A stretch of DNA of 64,000 bases from Niveispirillum sp. SYP-B3756 (GCF_009495745.1 NZ_WIDQ01000002.1:620001-684000), one strand, 5' to 3'; shown: positions 1 to 9,015, counted from the first letter of the stretch. Program-made: numbers and translations. Notes: generated by a model not told the origin, from the sequence alone.

Positions 1-726
1 ACCTTGTGGCAGGGGGAAATTGTTCAGGATGACGCGGTCGATGAACCCGTCATTATGACGGTCCGTGCCAACCAGCCGGACAGCCAGCTTGTCATCCACC
101 AGGGGGATGTTCAGCATGACATTGCCGGAATAATTGGTGCCGCCGCCTTTGGTGGATGACAGTTCCCCCTGGGCCTTGGCGTGGAAATTATTCATCTGCG
201 GCCCATTGGTGATCAGGCGGATGGTGCCGCCCATCGAACTGGCACCATAAAGCGTGCCCTGGGGTCCGCGCAGCACTTCCACACGCGCCAGATCATAGAG
301 CGTGGGGTCGATCTGCACCTTGCCGGCTGCCGCAATTTGTGAGGCGGGCGGCGTCACCGGCACATCATCCAGGTAAAAGCCGACGGTTGGCGAGGAACCG
401 CCGTTACCGGACAGGCCCCTTATATTAAACTGGGTCCGGCCCGGCCCCGAAGAGGCGATGGAAATGCCCGGTGTCTGCGTCGCCAGCCGGGCCACGTCGG
501 CGATCCCCTGTTTCAGCAATTGATCACCGGTGACGGCGGTAATGCTGATGGGGGTTTGTTGAATTGTGGAACTCCGCTTCTCCGCGGTAACCACAATCTC
601 TTCCAGTTCGATGCTCTGGCTCTGCTGTTGGGCATGTGCCTGCGAAATTGACAATGTGCCCAACAAGGCAGCACTTGCCAGCAACCGTACGCGCAATTGC
701 GACGGCTTGGATGAAATCTTACGCAT
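1..726 (-). CDS. TonB-dependent receptor, N-terminal part (cut by window edge)
   Basis: The first 242 residues of an outer-membrane TonB-dependent receptor are visible; the barrel continues beyond base 1. An ATG at 726 opens a signal peptide of about 32 residues ending in AHA. It is followed by a TonB-box-like stretch (LEEIVVTAEKR, about residues 41-51) and a plug domain containing VEVLRGPQGTLYGASSMGG and an IRGLSG motif. These are hallmarks of the plug of receptors that import large substrates using TonB energy. The gene diverges from the LysR gene at 982, so that regulator may control it. The substrate cannot be told from the plug; a role in feeding the neighbouring catabolic cluster is an inference. 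Confidence 0.93.
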   Translation of the reverse strand, partial: MRKISSKPSQLRVRLLASAALLGTLSISQAHAQQQSQSIELEEIVVTAEKRSSTIQQTPISITAVTGDQLLKQGIADVARLATQTPGISIASSGPGRTQFNIRGLSGNGGSSPTVGFYLDDVPVTPPASQIAAAGKVQIDPTLYDLARVEVLRGPQGTLYGASSMGGTIRLITNGPQMNNFHAKAQGELSSTKGGGTNYSGNVMLNIPLVDDKLAVRLVGTDRHNDGFIDRVILNNFPLPQG

Positions 727-981
727 GTCTCCCGTCCTTCTCCCAGAACTTGAAGTGAACTCTCCCTGATTTTTTATTTACACAGAGCTATCATAATCTC
801 GTTTATGCTACAATCCATATTGAAGCGGAATGATTGGAAGATTTATGCAACAGTTGTCCGGGCGCCCATCGCGGCACCGGATTGGTTGACAGCGCCCAGC
901 CGTATCCGGCATAGATGCGTAAATGCAACAATACGTGCGTAATTGGGCCGATTTACCAACAATTGAGGGAGAATAGCGCCG
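727..981. promoter_or_regulatory. Divergent promoter region with three short direct repeats
   Basis: This 255-base AT-richer gap separates the TonB receptor (minus) from the LysR gene (plus). A motif of the form TTTATGCAACAAT appears three times in the same direction: 802-814 (TTTATGCTACAAT), 842-854 (TTTATGCAACAGT) and 920-932 (TAAATGCAACAAT). They are candidate regulator-binding half-sites; no bound protein can be named from sequence. Confidence 0.35.
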
Positions 982-1911
982 ATGGACGAACGCCTGGAAA
1001 TCGCCAACGCCGTCTCCATGATGTCGTTCGCTGCGGTGGTCAGCACTGGCAGCTTCTCGGCGGCGGCCGATGCGCTGGGCTATTCCAAGGCGGCGGTCAG
1101 CCGCCAGATCTCCCAGCTGGAAGCGCGCATCGGATTGCGTCTGCTGGAACGCACGACGCGCAGTATCGCGCTGACGCCCGCCGGCCGGGAAATTTATAGT
1201 CGTTGTTCTCGTATATTGGACGAGGTGAAGGAGGCCAACGACCTGCTGGCCGGTATCCAGGCGACACCGCGCGGGGATTTGCGGGTGCGCGCGCCTGTGG
1301 TGGCATCCCTGTTCCGGATCACTGAAATGATCCCGAAATTTCTGGAAATGTACCCGCAGATCAAATTCCACCTGGATTTGACTGACAGCAAGATTGACCT
1401 GATCAAGGGCGATTTCGATCTCGCCTTCTGGACCGGCGATACTTACGATTCGACGCTGGATTCGATAAAGCTGTGGGAATATGACATGGTGGTTGCCGGC
1501 GCGCGGGAATATTTCGCCAAGGCTGGCGTGCCCCGGACCCCGGCGGAGATCAAGGATCATGCCTGCATCATGGAAACCCATCTTTCCCGTCCGGGGGAAT
1601 GGGCCTTGTCGCAGGAACATGTGATCCAGTTGCAGGGTGTGCGGCTGGTGTCCAACAGCGTGCGCGTGACGCGCGAAGCCTTGCTGGCCGGCATGGGCAT
1701 CGCCTTTCTGCCGCGTTTCCTGATTGAGCAGGATTTGGCGGCGGGCCGGCTGGAAATGGTGCTGAACGGCCATGTCACGACGAAATTGCCGCTCTATCTG
1801 GTCTATGCCAAGGGCAATTATGTCTTGGCCAAGGTGAAGGCCTTCGTCGACTTCATGTCGCAATCACTCAATGAAGGCGAGATAGTGCCAGAATTTTGCG
1901 ATGAATTCTGA
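982..1911 (+). CDS. LysR-family transcriptional regulator
   Basis: A 309-residue protein with the LysR layout. An N-terminal winged helix-turn-helix (about residues 13-67, with GSFSAAADALGYSKAAVSRQ) is followed by a long linker helix and a periplasmic-binding-protein-like effector domain. The length is normal for the family, and it resembles the AaeR/DmlR-like branch. LysR proteins usually regulate a divergent neighbour, here the TonB receptor, and often a nearby catabolic operon. It may therefore control the minus-strand genes at 2-11 kb, but no effector can be deduced. A strong hairpin terminator follows directly. Confidence 0.93.
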   Translation: MDERLEIANAVSMMSFAAVVSTGSFSAAADALGYSKAAVSRQISQLEARIGLRLLERTTRSIALTPAGREIYSRCSRILDEVKEANDLLAGIQATPRGDLRVRAPVVASLFRITEMIPKFLEMYPQIKFHLDLTDSKIDLIKGDFDLAFWTGDTYDSTLDSIKLWEYDMVVAGAREYFAKAGVPRTPAEIKDHACIMETHLSRPGEWALSQEHVIQLQGVRLVSNSVRVTREALLAGMGIAFLPRFLIEQDLAAGRLEMVLNGHVTTKLPLYLVYAKGNYVLAKVKAFVDFMSQSLNEGEIVPEFCDEF

Positions 1912-1912
1912 T

Positions 1913-1944
1913 CCGTGCCGGGGGTGCTTTAACCCCCGGCACGG
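1913..1944. terminator. Bidirectional hairpin terminator
   Basis: Arms of 13 bases (CCGTGCCGGGGGT and its complement) enclose a loop of about six bases, followed by TTAAAA. It lies between the convergent LysR gene and the cytochrome b gene and can serve both. Confidence 0.8.
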
Positions 1945-1958
1945 TTAAAATGATACCC

Positions 1959-2516
1959 TTACAGCATCCGCGACAGGGAATCCTGCGGGTCTTTATCGAA
2001 CAGCCGGTGCTTGATGGCACCGGCCACATGCAGGGCGATCAGGCCCAGCAGGCTATAGGCGGCCACGGCGTGGACCTGGCTGAAAATATCCGACAGGGCA
2101 TTATTCTTGCCCAGCAGTTCCGGCAGATAGAGGCCGAAGAAATAGATGCCGTCGCTTTCCGGAAAGGTGCTGGACCGGGCATAGCCCAGCAGCGGCACGG
2201 CGATCATCAGCACATAAAGCGCCACATGGGTGATGTGGGCTGCAATTGTTTCCAGCCGGCCCATCCGGGGCGATGGGGCCGGCGTGCCGAACCGGCCGCG
2301 CAGGGTCAGCTGGATCAGCGCCAGCAGAAAGGCCAGGATGCCGAATGATTTGTGATAGGGATAGCCCCAGTCGAACTTCACCGCATCCGCATCATTCAGC
2401 GACACCATCCACCAGCCGAGAGCGATCATCCCCAGGATGGTTGCCGCGCGGCACCAATGGATGATGCGCAGGCTGAGATGATATCGCGGCCGTTCGCCCG
2501 TTACTGTGTTTTGCAT
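1959..2516 (-). CDS. Cytochrome b561/b-type di-haem membrane protein
   Basis: A 185-residue integral membrane protein of the bacterial cytochrome b561 / Ni-hydrogenase b-subunit type. Four hydrophobic segments and several histidines in the usual places (H20 in RIIHW, H55, H97, H149, H163 in ALHVAGAIKH) fit binding of two b haems. Such proteins pass electrons between the quinone pool and periplasmic or membrane partners. The reading frame is open further upstream, but the ATG at 2516 begins the recognisable family start (a short polar stretch, then RYHLSLRIIHW). The gene follows the SDR after a 28-base palindrome. Its electron partner is not visible; the dehydrogenases of this cluster are candidates only by proximity. 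Confidence 0.85.
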   Translation of the reverse strand: MQNTVTGERPRYHLSLRIIHWCRAATILGMIALGWWMVSLNDADAVKFDWGYPYHKSFGILAFLLALIQLTLRGRFGTPAPSPRMGRLETIAAHITHVALYVLMIAVPLLGYARSSTFPESDGIYFFGLYLPELLGKNNALSDIFSQVHAVAAYSLLGLIALHVAGAIKHRLFDKDPQDSLSRML

Positions 2517-2539
2517 GGTGCTGTCCTGCCCTCCATATT

Positions 2540-2567
2540 CTTTCCTGTACGGCGCCGTACAGGAAAG
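2540..2567. repeat. Perfect 28-base palindrome
   Basis: The stretch reads CTTTCCTGTACGGC followed by its exact reverse complement, with no spacer. It sits in the 55-base gap between the SDR stop and the cytochrome b start. It could be an operator for a dimeric regulator or a stem-loop that separates expression of the two genes. There is no T-run, which argues against a simple intrinsic terminator. Confidence 0.75.
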
Positions 2568-2571
2568 CCGT

Positions 2572-3348
2572 TCACAAGTAAATCCCGCGGGAGTAACCGG
2601 CATCGACCGCGATGGATTCCCCCGTGATAGGCACCGGCGTGGGGGAGAGCAGAAAGCCGACGACGCGGCCCAGTTCTTCGGGATGAATGACGCGGCGCAA
2701 GGGGATTTGCGCCACGAACTCCGCTTCCACCTGCGCCGGGGTGCAGTGCCTGGCGTCGGCTTCGGACTGGAACAGTTCCCGCAAATGCGGTGTCTCGACA
2801 ATGCCGGGATGCACGGCATTGACCCGGATGCCGAACGGCCCCAGCTCATCGGACAGCGTTTTGGTGAAATGGCTGACGGCGGCGTTGCGCAACCCGCTGA
2901 GTGTGTTGGAGGAACGGCCGGTCAGCCCGCCAATATTGACGATGCTGCCCGCCCCCTGCCGCTTCATCACCGGCACCACGGCCTTGGCGCAGCGCAGATA
3001 GCCGACAACCTTGGTATCCAGATCGCCCAGCAGTGGCGACAGGTCCAATTCCTCAATCGGGCCTGCGATGGGGCTGGGGTTGGCCGCACCATTGACCAGC
3101 CCGTCAATCCGGCCGAACCGTTCCAGCACCGCGGCGACCATGTGATCGACACGGGCCTGATCGCGGGTGTCGGTGGCGACATAGGCGCGGTTGGCGGGAT
3201 CGGCGGCGATCCAGTCGCGCGCCGCCTCATGCCCCTCCAGCTGCCGGCTGGCCAGCGCCACGCGCCAGCCCTCCCGCGACAACACCTGGGCAACGGCCAG
3301 CCCGATGCCGGCGGTGCCACCGGTGATGATGACGGCGGGGTGGCTCAT
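2572..3348 (-). CDS. Atypical short-chain dehydrogenase/reductase family protein (catalytic residues replaced)
   Basis: A 258-residue Rossmann-fold SDR. The nucleotide-binding glycine motif TGGTAGIG (about residues 9-16) is intact, as is the family C-terminal part (VHPGIVETP, ITGESIAVDAGYSRG). The active site is not canonical: where SDRs have Ser and Tyr-x-x-x-Lys, this protein has GGLTG (140-144) and SGLRN (151-155), so Ser, Tyr and Lys are all missing. The SDR at 9447-10250 shows the same replacement. The ATG at 3348 overlaps the stop of the MFS gene by four bases (ATGA), implying translational coupling. A non-redox or altered function is likely. Confidence 0.85.
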   Translation of the reverse strand: MSHPAVIITGGTAGIGLAVAQVLSREGWRVALASRQLEGHEAARDWIAADPANRAYVATDTRDQARVDHMVAAVLERFGRIDGLVNGAANPSPIAGPIEELDLSPLLGDLDTKVVGYLRCAKAVVPVMKRQGAGSIVNIGGLTGRSSNTLSGLRNAAVSHFTKTLSDELGPFGIRVNAVHPGIVETPHLRELFQSEADARHCTPAQVEAEFVAQIPLRRVIHPEELGRVVGFLLSPTPVPITGESIAVDAGYSRGIYL

Positions 3349-4517
3349 GGCTTCAACTCTCCGGTGGCGGGATAGCGGCGGCGGCCCGCCGGCGTCATGC
3401 CGGCCAGCATCACGGCCACACTGGCGATCAGGGTGATGGTGCTGGTCCACAGCACCGGTGAGAAATCATGCCCGGTCAGCAGCAGGGCGGCCACGGCCGG
3501 ACCGAAGCCAAAGCCCACCGTCTGGATCGATCCCATGGCGCAGACAATGCGCCCATCGGCATCGGCATCGCTGCACAGGCCGGAGAGCAGGGGTTGCGAC
3601 AGGTTCCAGGCGAAGGTCATGCCCACGGCCGCCGCAATGAAAAGCCCCAACGAAACCTGACCGCGCAGGGCCAGGAAACTGATGACGGAGAGCACGCCGC
3701 TGACAACCAGCGGCCAGCCCCGGCCCCAGCGTGGGGGCAACAGCCCAGCCACACCGGCACCGCCGGCACCGCTGAGATTGGCCATGGCCAGCGCCAGGCC
3801 GATCTGCTCGGCCGTGATGGTACTGGCGTCGCCGATCTTCTCCAGATAGCTGAAGGTGGCACCCTGGGCCAGGAAATAGAGGAAAGAACCCGCCAGCCCG
3901 CCCAGTGCCAGCCGCCAATGGATGGGCGCACTGGCCCTTTGCGGGTGATCCGATCCCCCCTGATGCCCATCGGGCAGCCAGACCAGGAAGGCCCCCACCA
4001 GGGCGCTGATCAGGCCATTGGCAATGAACAGGGGCGATGATCCCGCCGATTGCTGCAACCAGGGCAGCACCAGCAATAAAAACGCGCTGATCAGCGCGCC
4101 GATGAATAGATAGATGGCAAAGGCACGGTCCGGCAATGCCGTCCGCCCCAGCGTGGCAAAGGAAAGGCCGATGGCAATCCCTTCACCGGCACCGGTCACC
4201 ACACGCGCAATCAGGATACTGTCGAACGTGTGGCTGAAACCGGTGCCGATATTCCCCACTGCCATCAGCCCCAGACCCAGCCCTACCAGCACCCGCCAGT
4301 TGATGCGGGGGATCAGAAAGGTGCTGAGGCCGATGGTCAATGCCATGGCATTGATTTCCCAGGCGGCGACATAGCCGACTTCCTGGTTGTCCAGCGCCCC
4401 CTGCTGGCCGAACAGCGCCATGAAGCCGGGGACCATCCAATTGATCAACGCTCCCTGGATACCGATGGCGGTGGCCGCAACAATAACCCGTCCCTGACTT
4501 TTTGACCCTGCTCCCAT
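3345..4517 (-). CDS. MFS transporter
   Basis: A 390-residue major facilitator superfamily permease with about 12 hydrophobic segments, inferred from the alternation of long apolar stretches. A typical motif-A region is not well conserved, and the protein is slightly short for the family. It lies in the minus-strand operon between the ThDP enzyme (41 bases upstream) and the SDR (ATGA overlap), so it probably moves a substrate or product of this pathway across the inner membrane. The transported compound and its direction cannot be inferred. Confidence 0.85.
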   Translation of the reverse strand: MGAGSKSQGRVIVAATAIGIQGALINWMVPGFMALFGQQGALDNQEVGYVAAWEINAMALTIGLSTFLIPRINWRVLVGLGLGLMAVGNIGTGFSHTFDSILIARVVTGAGEGIAIGLSFATLGRTALPDRAFAIYLFIGALISAFLLLVLPWLQQSAGSSPLFIANGLISALVGAFLVWLPDGHQGGSDHPQRASAPIHWRLALGGLAGSFLYFLAQGATFSYLEKIGDASTITAEQIGLALAMANLSGAGGAGVAGLLPPRWGRGWPLVVSGVLSVISFLALRGQVSLGLFIAAAVGMTFAWNLSQPLLSGLCSDADADGRIVCAMGSIQTVGFGFGPAVAALLLTGHDFSPVLWTSTITLIASVAVMLAGMTPAGRRRYPATGELKP

Positions 4518-4557
4518 AGCCGCCTCCCGAAGCGTTCTTTTTCAAGGGGGATCACTG

Positions 4558-6117
4558 TCAGTCCAGTTCAGCCTGGATCAGAAAGGGACCATCGGTCGCC
4601 AGACCTTTTTGCAGCCCGGCGGCGAATTCTTCCGGCGTCACCGCCTTGACCGCCGGCACACCGTAGCCGGTCGCCAGTGCCACCCAATCGACGGCCGGCT
4701 GGTCCAGCCGGGTCAGCCCTGCCACCACCTCGGCATCAAGCGGGATACCCGACCGCTTCAATTCCGTTTGCAGGATGGCGTAGCGATGATTGGCGGCGAT
4801 CACGATGGTGATGGGCAGCTTTTCCCGCGCCATGGTCCACAGGGATTGCAGCGTATATTGGGCGCTGCCGTCCGATTGCAGGGCGATCACCCGCGTATTC
4901 GGGGCGGCCAGGGCGGCACCCAGGGCGCAGGGCAGGCCCTGGCCGATGGCACCACCGGTATTGGTCATCACCCGATGGCGCGGTGCCCGGTGGGCTTGGC
5001 GCAGATAGGGGCCGCCCAGGGTCGAGCCTTCGATGGAAACGATGGCATCTTCCGGCATCTGGGCCAGCACCTCTTCCACAATCCCGTCGGGCGACAGGGT
5101 GGCGCTGGCGGCGGGCACGGGCGGCGGGCAGGATGCAGGGCGGGAGTGGGGCAGACCCTGCACCGCGTCGGCCAGCCGTTCCAGCGCGTCCACCGCATCC
5201 TCGTCGGGCGTGGCCAGCAGGGTCTGGCTTTCCGCTGGCACCGGCTCGCTGGGCCGGCCTTCATAGCCGAAATAGCTGACGGGCGGGCGGGCGCCGGCCA
5301 GGATGAGTTCGGCCCCGGCGATCTGGCGCACGATATCTTCGGGGAAATAGGCCAGCCGTTCCAGCCGGGGCAAGTCGCCGCCCAGGCTGGCAATGGCCGG
5401 ATAGGTTTCCATCAACAGCCGGGCACCCGTGGCCGCGGCCACCCGGCCGGCGGCCCGCACGCCGCGTTCGGTCAGCGCGTTGCCTCCCAGCAGCAGGACG
5501 ATATCCCCGCCCTGGTCCAGTCGGGCCCGGCTGGCGGCAACCCGTGCCGCATCAACCGGGGAACGCGACGGCGACGCCAAGGCCGCTGCCTGTTGCAGGT
5601 CAGGTGCGGGGAATTGGGCCACCATCAGGTCGGTGGGGGCCACCAGGGTAACGATCTTGCGGTCGGCGGCGGCCTTGAAGGCACTTTCCACATCCACCGC
5701 ATAGCTGGTATGGCTGTTCAGCCGCACCACCGCCCCCGACATCGGCCGCGCCAGCGTGTCGATATCCGAGGTCAGCGGCGCATCGAACCGCAGGTGCCAG
5801 GTGGCATGATCGCCGATGATATTGACCATCGGCGAGCCGGCCCGGCGCGCATTGTGCAGATTGGCCAACCCATTGGCGAGGCCGGGGCCCAGATGCAGCA
5901 GGGTCAGGGCCGGACGGCCGCTGACACGGGCATAACCATCGGCCGCCCCCGTGCACACCCCTTCGAACAGGCCCAGCACGGCACGTATACCGGGTTCCAC
6001 CCGAAGCGCGCCGACCAGATCCAGTTCCGTGGTGCCGGGATTGGCAAAGCAGATATCAATCCCGGCCGCATGGGCATAGCGCACCAGGAAGGCGGCGCCA
6101 TCCGTCTCAGTTGTCAT
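4558..6117 (-). CDS. Thiamine-diphosphate-dependent enzyme, acetolactate synthase / benzoylformate decarboxylase-like
   Basis: A 519-residue ThDP enzyme with the three-domain layout of the acetolactate synthase large subunit and benzoylformate decarboxylase. The N-terminal pyrimidine-binding domain carries the proton-relay glutamate (E52, in LFEGVCTGAADGYA). The C-terminal pyrophosphate domain has the metal motif in the form SDGS...N (D416 to N443), in place of the commoner GDGS. The members closest in style are annotated as IlvB-like proteins of unknown substrate and usually decarboxylate or ligate 2-keto acids. The gene overlaps the upstream aminotransferase by ATGA; a transaminase delivering a 2-keto acid to it is a plausible pairing. 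It is not a housekeeping IlvB, as no IlvN partner lies nearby. Confidence 0.85.
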   Translation of the reverse strand: MTTETDGAAFLVRYAHAAGIDICFANPGTTELDLVGALRVEPGIRAVLGLFEGVCTGAADGYARVSGRPALTLLHLGPGLANGLANLHNARRAGSPMVNIIGDHATWHLRFDAPLTSDIDTLARPMSGAVVRLNSHTSYAVDVESAFKAAADRKIVTLVAPTDLMVAQFPAPDLQQAAALASPSRSPVDAARVAASRARLDQGGDIVLLLGGNALTERGVRAAGRVAAATGARLLMETYPAIASLGGDLPRLERLAYFPEDIVRQIAGAELILAGARPPVSYFGYEGRPSEPVPAESQTLLATPDEDAVDALERLADAVQGLPHSRPASCPPPVPAASATLSPDGIVEEVLAQMPEDAIVSIEGSTLGGPYLRQAHRAPRHRVMTNTGGAIGQGLPCALGAALAAPNTRVIALQSDGSAQYTLQSLWTMAREKLPITIVIAANHRYAILQTELKRSGIPLDAEVVAGLTRLDQPAVDWVALATGYGVPAVKAVTPEEFAAGLQKGLATDGPFLIQAELD

Positions 6118-7484
6118 CGAATACCCTCCGCCACCTGCTCCACGGCGCTGGCAAAGCGGCCGACGATTTCCTCGATATCGGCGGCGGTGGCCACCAGCGG
6201 CGGGGACAAGACCAGCGTGTCGCCCAGGGCGCGGGTGATCAGACCCTTCGACGCTGCCGCCTGCAGCACCTGACGGCCCGTGCGGTTGGCCGGGGGCAGG
6301 GGGGCCTTGGTGGCGCGATCCTGTACCAGCTCAACACCGATCATCATGCCGACGCCACGGATATTGCCGACCAGCCGATGGTCGCCCAGTGCTGCCCGCA
6401 TCTTGGCCTGCAACTCTGCCCCGCGTGCCGCCGCATTCTCGACGATATGCTCTTCGTCGATGGCGCGCAGCGTCGCCAGGGCGGCAGCGGCCCCCACCGG
6501 GTGGGCGGAATAGGTGTAGCCATGGGCGAACAGGCCGGCGCGGTCTGCCTCGCTCTCGATCACATTCCAGATCCGTTCCGACACGAAGGAGGCGGACATG
6601 GGGAAGTAACCGCTGGTGACACCCTTGGCTGCCGTGATCAGGTCGGGCTTCAGATTGTAAATCTGGCTGCCCCAATAGGTGCCCAGGCGGCCAAAGCCGG
6701 AGACGACCTCGTCCAGCACCAGCAGCACATCGTACTTTTCCAGGATCGGCACGATCTCCTCGAAATAGCCTTCGGGCGGCGGGATCAGGCCGCCGGCACC
6801 GATCACCGGTTCGGCAAAGAAGGCGGCCACCGTATCAGGCCCTTCCTTCAGGATCGTCGTTTCCAGTTCGGCGGCGAGCTGGCGGGAGAAGTCGCGCTCG
6901 CTCATCCCTTCGGGGGCGTAGCGGTAATAGTTGGGGCTGGAGACATGCAGGATCGGCCCCAGCGGCAGGTCGAACAGACCATGCATGTTGGGCAGGCCGG
7001 TCAGGCCGCCGGTGACGACACCGGAACCGTGATAGCTGTTCCAGCGCGAAATGATCTTCTTCTTCTGCGGGCGGCCCAGCAGGTTGTTGTAATACCAGAT
7101 CAGCTTGATCTGGGTTTCATTGGCATCGCTGCCCGACGCACCGAAGAACACACGCGCCATCGGCACCGGGGCGCGGGCCAGCAGGGCCTGCGCACATTCA
7201 GCGGCCACGTCGGTCGACATGCCGTTGAAGGTGTGGAAGAAGGACAGGCGCGCGCTCTGTTCGGCAATGGCCTGCACAATGTCCGGGCGACCATAGCCCA
7301 GATTGACGCACCAGAGACCGGCCATGCCGTCGATATAATCATTGCCATGGATGTCGCGGACGCGGACCCCCTGGCCTTCCGCCATGATGGTCGGGCCTTC
7401 ACGCTTCAGGTCAGAGACCCAGGTGAAGGCGTGGAACAGCGAGGATTTGTCGATTTCGCCGGCCCGCTGGATATCAATTGCCAT
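6114..7484 (-). CDS. Class III (omega) aminotransferase
   Basis: A 456-residue PLP-dependent aminotransferase of fold type I, class III. The PLP lysine is K287 (ITAAKGVTSGYFPM), the ring-nitrogen aspartate is D258 (LVLDEV), and the stacking residue lies in SRWNSYHGSG (Y151). The layout matches beta-alanine/taurine:pyruvate-type omega-transaminases, which act on primary amines or omega-amino acids. The ATG at 7484 has a strong Shine-Dalgarno (AGGAGG, spacing about 6); the frame is open upstream but that region overlaps the hydrolase gene. It overlaps the hydrolase by 11 bases and the ThDP gene by four, so these three are translated from one message. Confidence 0.92.
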   Translation of the reverse strand: MAIDIQRAGEIDKSSLFHAFTWVSDLKREGPTIMAEGQGVRVRDIHGNDYIDGMAGLWCVNLGYGRPDIVQAIAEQSARLSFFHTFNGMSTDVAAECAQALLARAPVPMARVFFGASGSDANETQIKLIWYYNNLLGRPQKKKIISRWNSYHGSGVVTGGLTGLPNMHGLFDLPLGPILHVSSPNYYRYAPEGMSERDFSRQLAAELETTILKEGPDTVAAFFAEPVIGAGGLIPPPEGYFEEIVPILEKYDVLLVLDEVVSGFGRLGTYWGSQIYNLKPDLITAAKGVTSGYFPMSASFVSERIWNVIESEADRAGLFAHGYTYSAHPVGAAAALATLRAIDEEHIVENAAARGAELQAKMRAALGDHRLVGNIRGVGMMIGVELVQDRATKAPLPPANRTGRQVLQAAASKGLITRALGDTLVLSPPLVATAADIEEIVGRFASAVEQVAEGIR

Positions 7485-8403
7485 GAGAACCTCCTGCCTG
7501 AGTGGCTGTCTGCAAAGTTTCGTCAAGGAACCCGTGAACCAGGGTACCGAATGTGTCGGGGGCATCGTCATGGACATAGTGGCCGGCATCCGGCACCGTT
7601 ACCTGACGGATATGGGGGTTACGGGACGCCATCGTCTCCACCGTCGCCAGGGGGCAGAAATCAGACCGCCCCCCGCGCACAATCAGGGTGGGAATGCGCA
7701 GGCTGTCCACCACCGGCCACAGATCGACGATCCGGGCCGGGTCGGGGTTCATGCGGGTCTGGCGGATGCCCTCGGCATCATAGCGCCAGGTAATGGTGCC
7801 GGCTGGCGTTGCCTTCAGGCTTTCCGCCACCCGTTCATCAATCGCTGCGTCACTGAGGGAAGGGCGGGCGGCGCGCCAATAGGCGCGCGCTTCCGCCCAG
7901 GAGGCGAAGCCGGCGGGCAGCTTCGCCATTTCATTGACGATGCGTTCCGCCCCGGCCCCCTGGATCGATGAACCCGGCGCGATATCCTCAATGATCAGGG
8001 CGCGCAGCCGTTCCGGATGGCGGCTGGCATAGACATAGGATGTCGTGCCACCCATTGAATGGCCGAGCAGGGTGAAGCGGTCCAGTTTCAACTGGTCCAC
8101 CAGCGCTTCCAGATCGGCCAGATAGGCGTCGGTATAGTAATTGTGGCCGGGATCCCAGTCGCTGTCGCCCCGACCCCGCTGGTCCAGGGCGATTAGCCGG
8201 TACTGGCCGGCAAGCCGCCGCGCCAGATACCGCCAGGTACCCGAAAAGCCGCGCAGTCCGTGCAGAAGCACGACCGCCGGCAGCCCCGCATCCCCCCATT
8301 CACGCACCCGCAGATTCAGGCCGTTGATCAGGGTGAAGCTCTCCCGCTCTCCGGGCAGCCGTGCGGGCTGGGGCGGCGGTGCTTCTGCACGATCCTGTGT
8401 CAT
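7474..8403 (-). CDS. Alpha/beta hydrolase
   Basis: A 309-residue serine hydrolase of the alpha/beta fold. The nucleophile elbow is canonical (LLGHSMGG, S116), the oxyanion-hole region is VVLLHGLRG (about 44-52), and the acid and histidine appear in the C-terminal part (GRSDFCP and DAGHYVHD). It resembles C-C bond hydrolases of meta-cleavage pathways and general esterases. It sits between the AA_synth gene (3-base gap) and the aminotransferase (11-base overlap). In contrast to the tandem hydrolase proteins later in the window, all catalytic residues are present. Its substrate is unknown. Confidence 0.9.
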   Translation of the reverse strand: MTQDRAEAPPPQPARLPGERESFTLINGLNLRVREWGDAGLPAVVLLHGLRGFSGTWRYLARRLAGQYRLIALDQRGRGDSDWDPGHNYYTDAYLADLEALVDQLKLDRFTLLGHSMGGTTSYVYASRHPERLRALIIEDIAPGSSIQGAGAERIVNEMAKLPAGFASWAEARAYWRAARPSLSDAAIDERVAESLKATPAGTITWRYDAEGIRQTRMNPDPARIVDLWPVVDSLRIPTLIVRGGRSDFCPLATVETMASRNPHIRQVTVPDAGHYVHDDAPDTFGTLVHGFLDETLQTATQAGGSHGN

Positions 8404-8406
8404 GGC

Positions 8407-9015
8407 TTAGCGCAATCCGTCCTTGGCCTTGATCTCGGATGCCTTGATGCCGCCGACACGCGGATAAAGCCGGCCACGGGTCGCCACCACCATGGCGATC
8501 AGCACCTCATCCGGGCTGGGCGCATCCGGGAAGTTCACGGATACGGTGTGATAGTGGGAGCGGACATAGAGCGCATCCTTGTGCGCCAGCGGAATGTCGA
8601 TCTCCGTTCCCGGCCCGCCACGCTTGCCGGTCGACGGCACCCAGGCCAGCGCGCCGCCCAGGGCGTCGCGGATCGGGTTGGCGAAATCCGTGGTCAGGAA
8701 GGCGTTGCCATGCTCGTACTCGCCATTAACGCCGACGATGCAGGCCTTGCCATAGCTTTCGGCCTTGCGGCCCTTCAGCCCTTCCACCAGCCGCTTGCCG
8801 AACTCCACGCCAAGCGCTGCGGATTCCCGGATGACATCATCCACGGAATCCGTCCAGGTGCCGGCATAGGGGTTATGGATGGCGGCGGCGACGACGATCT
8901 TCACGACCGGGTCACCATCGGCCAGACGGCCGGATTCCAGGGCCAGCGTCTCTTCCTCGAAGCTGTACCATTTACGGATATGAAGCCCGTTAAAATTGGC
9001 TGGGCGGGATACCAT
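8407..9015 (-). CDS. Amino acid synthesis (AA_synth, DUF1185) family protein
   Basis: A 202-residue protein that I recognise as the AA_synth/DUF1185 family from its opening (IRKWYSFEEETLAL), the central KACIVGVNGEYEHGNAFLTT stretch and the late IDIPLAHKDALYVRSHYHTV block. The family's biochemical function is not established; members occur beside hydrolases and dehydrogenases in catabolic loci. It is the first gene of the run at 9015-4558, with a clear Shine-Dalgarno (AGGAGG) before the ATG at 9015. A small inverted repeat (9039-9054, CGTCAC and GTGACG around TGTT) lies just upstream and may be an operator. Confidence 0.82.
   Translation of the reverse strand: MVSRPANFNGLHIRKWYSFEEETLALESGRLADGDPVVKIVVAAAIHNPYAGTWTDSVDDVIRESAALGVEFGKRLVEGLKGRKAESYGKACIVGVNGEYEHGNAFLTTDFANPIRDALGGALAWVPSTGKRGGPGTEIDIPLAHKDALYVRSHYHTVSVNFPDAPSPDEVLIAMVVATRGRLYPRVGGIKASEIKAKDGLR

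Noticed and set aside
4609-6273. Long open frame of 554 codons on the plus strand
   Set aside because: It is antisense to the ThDP enzyme gene, its translation is rich in Gly, Arg, Gln and His as expected from the complement of GC-rich coding DNA, and it shows no family motif.
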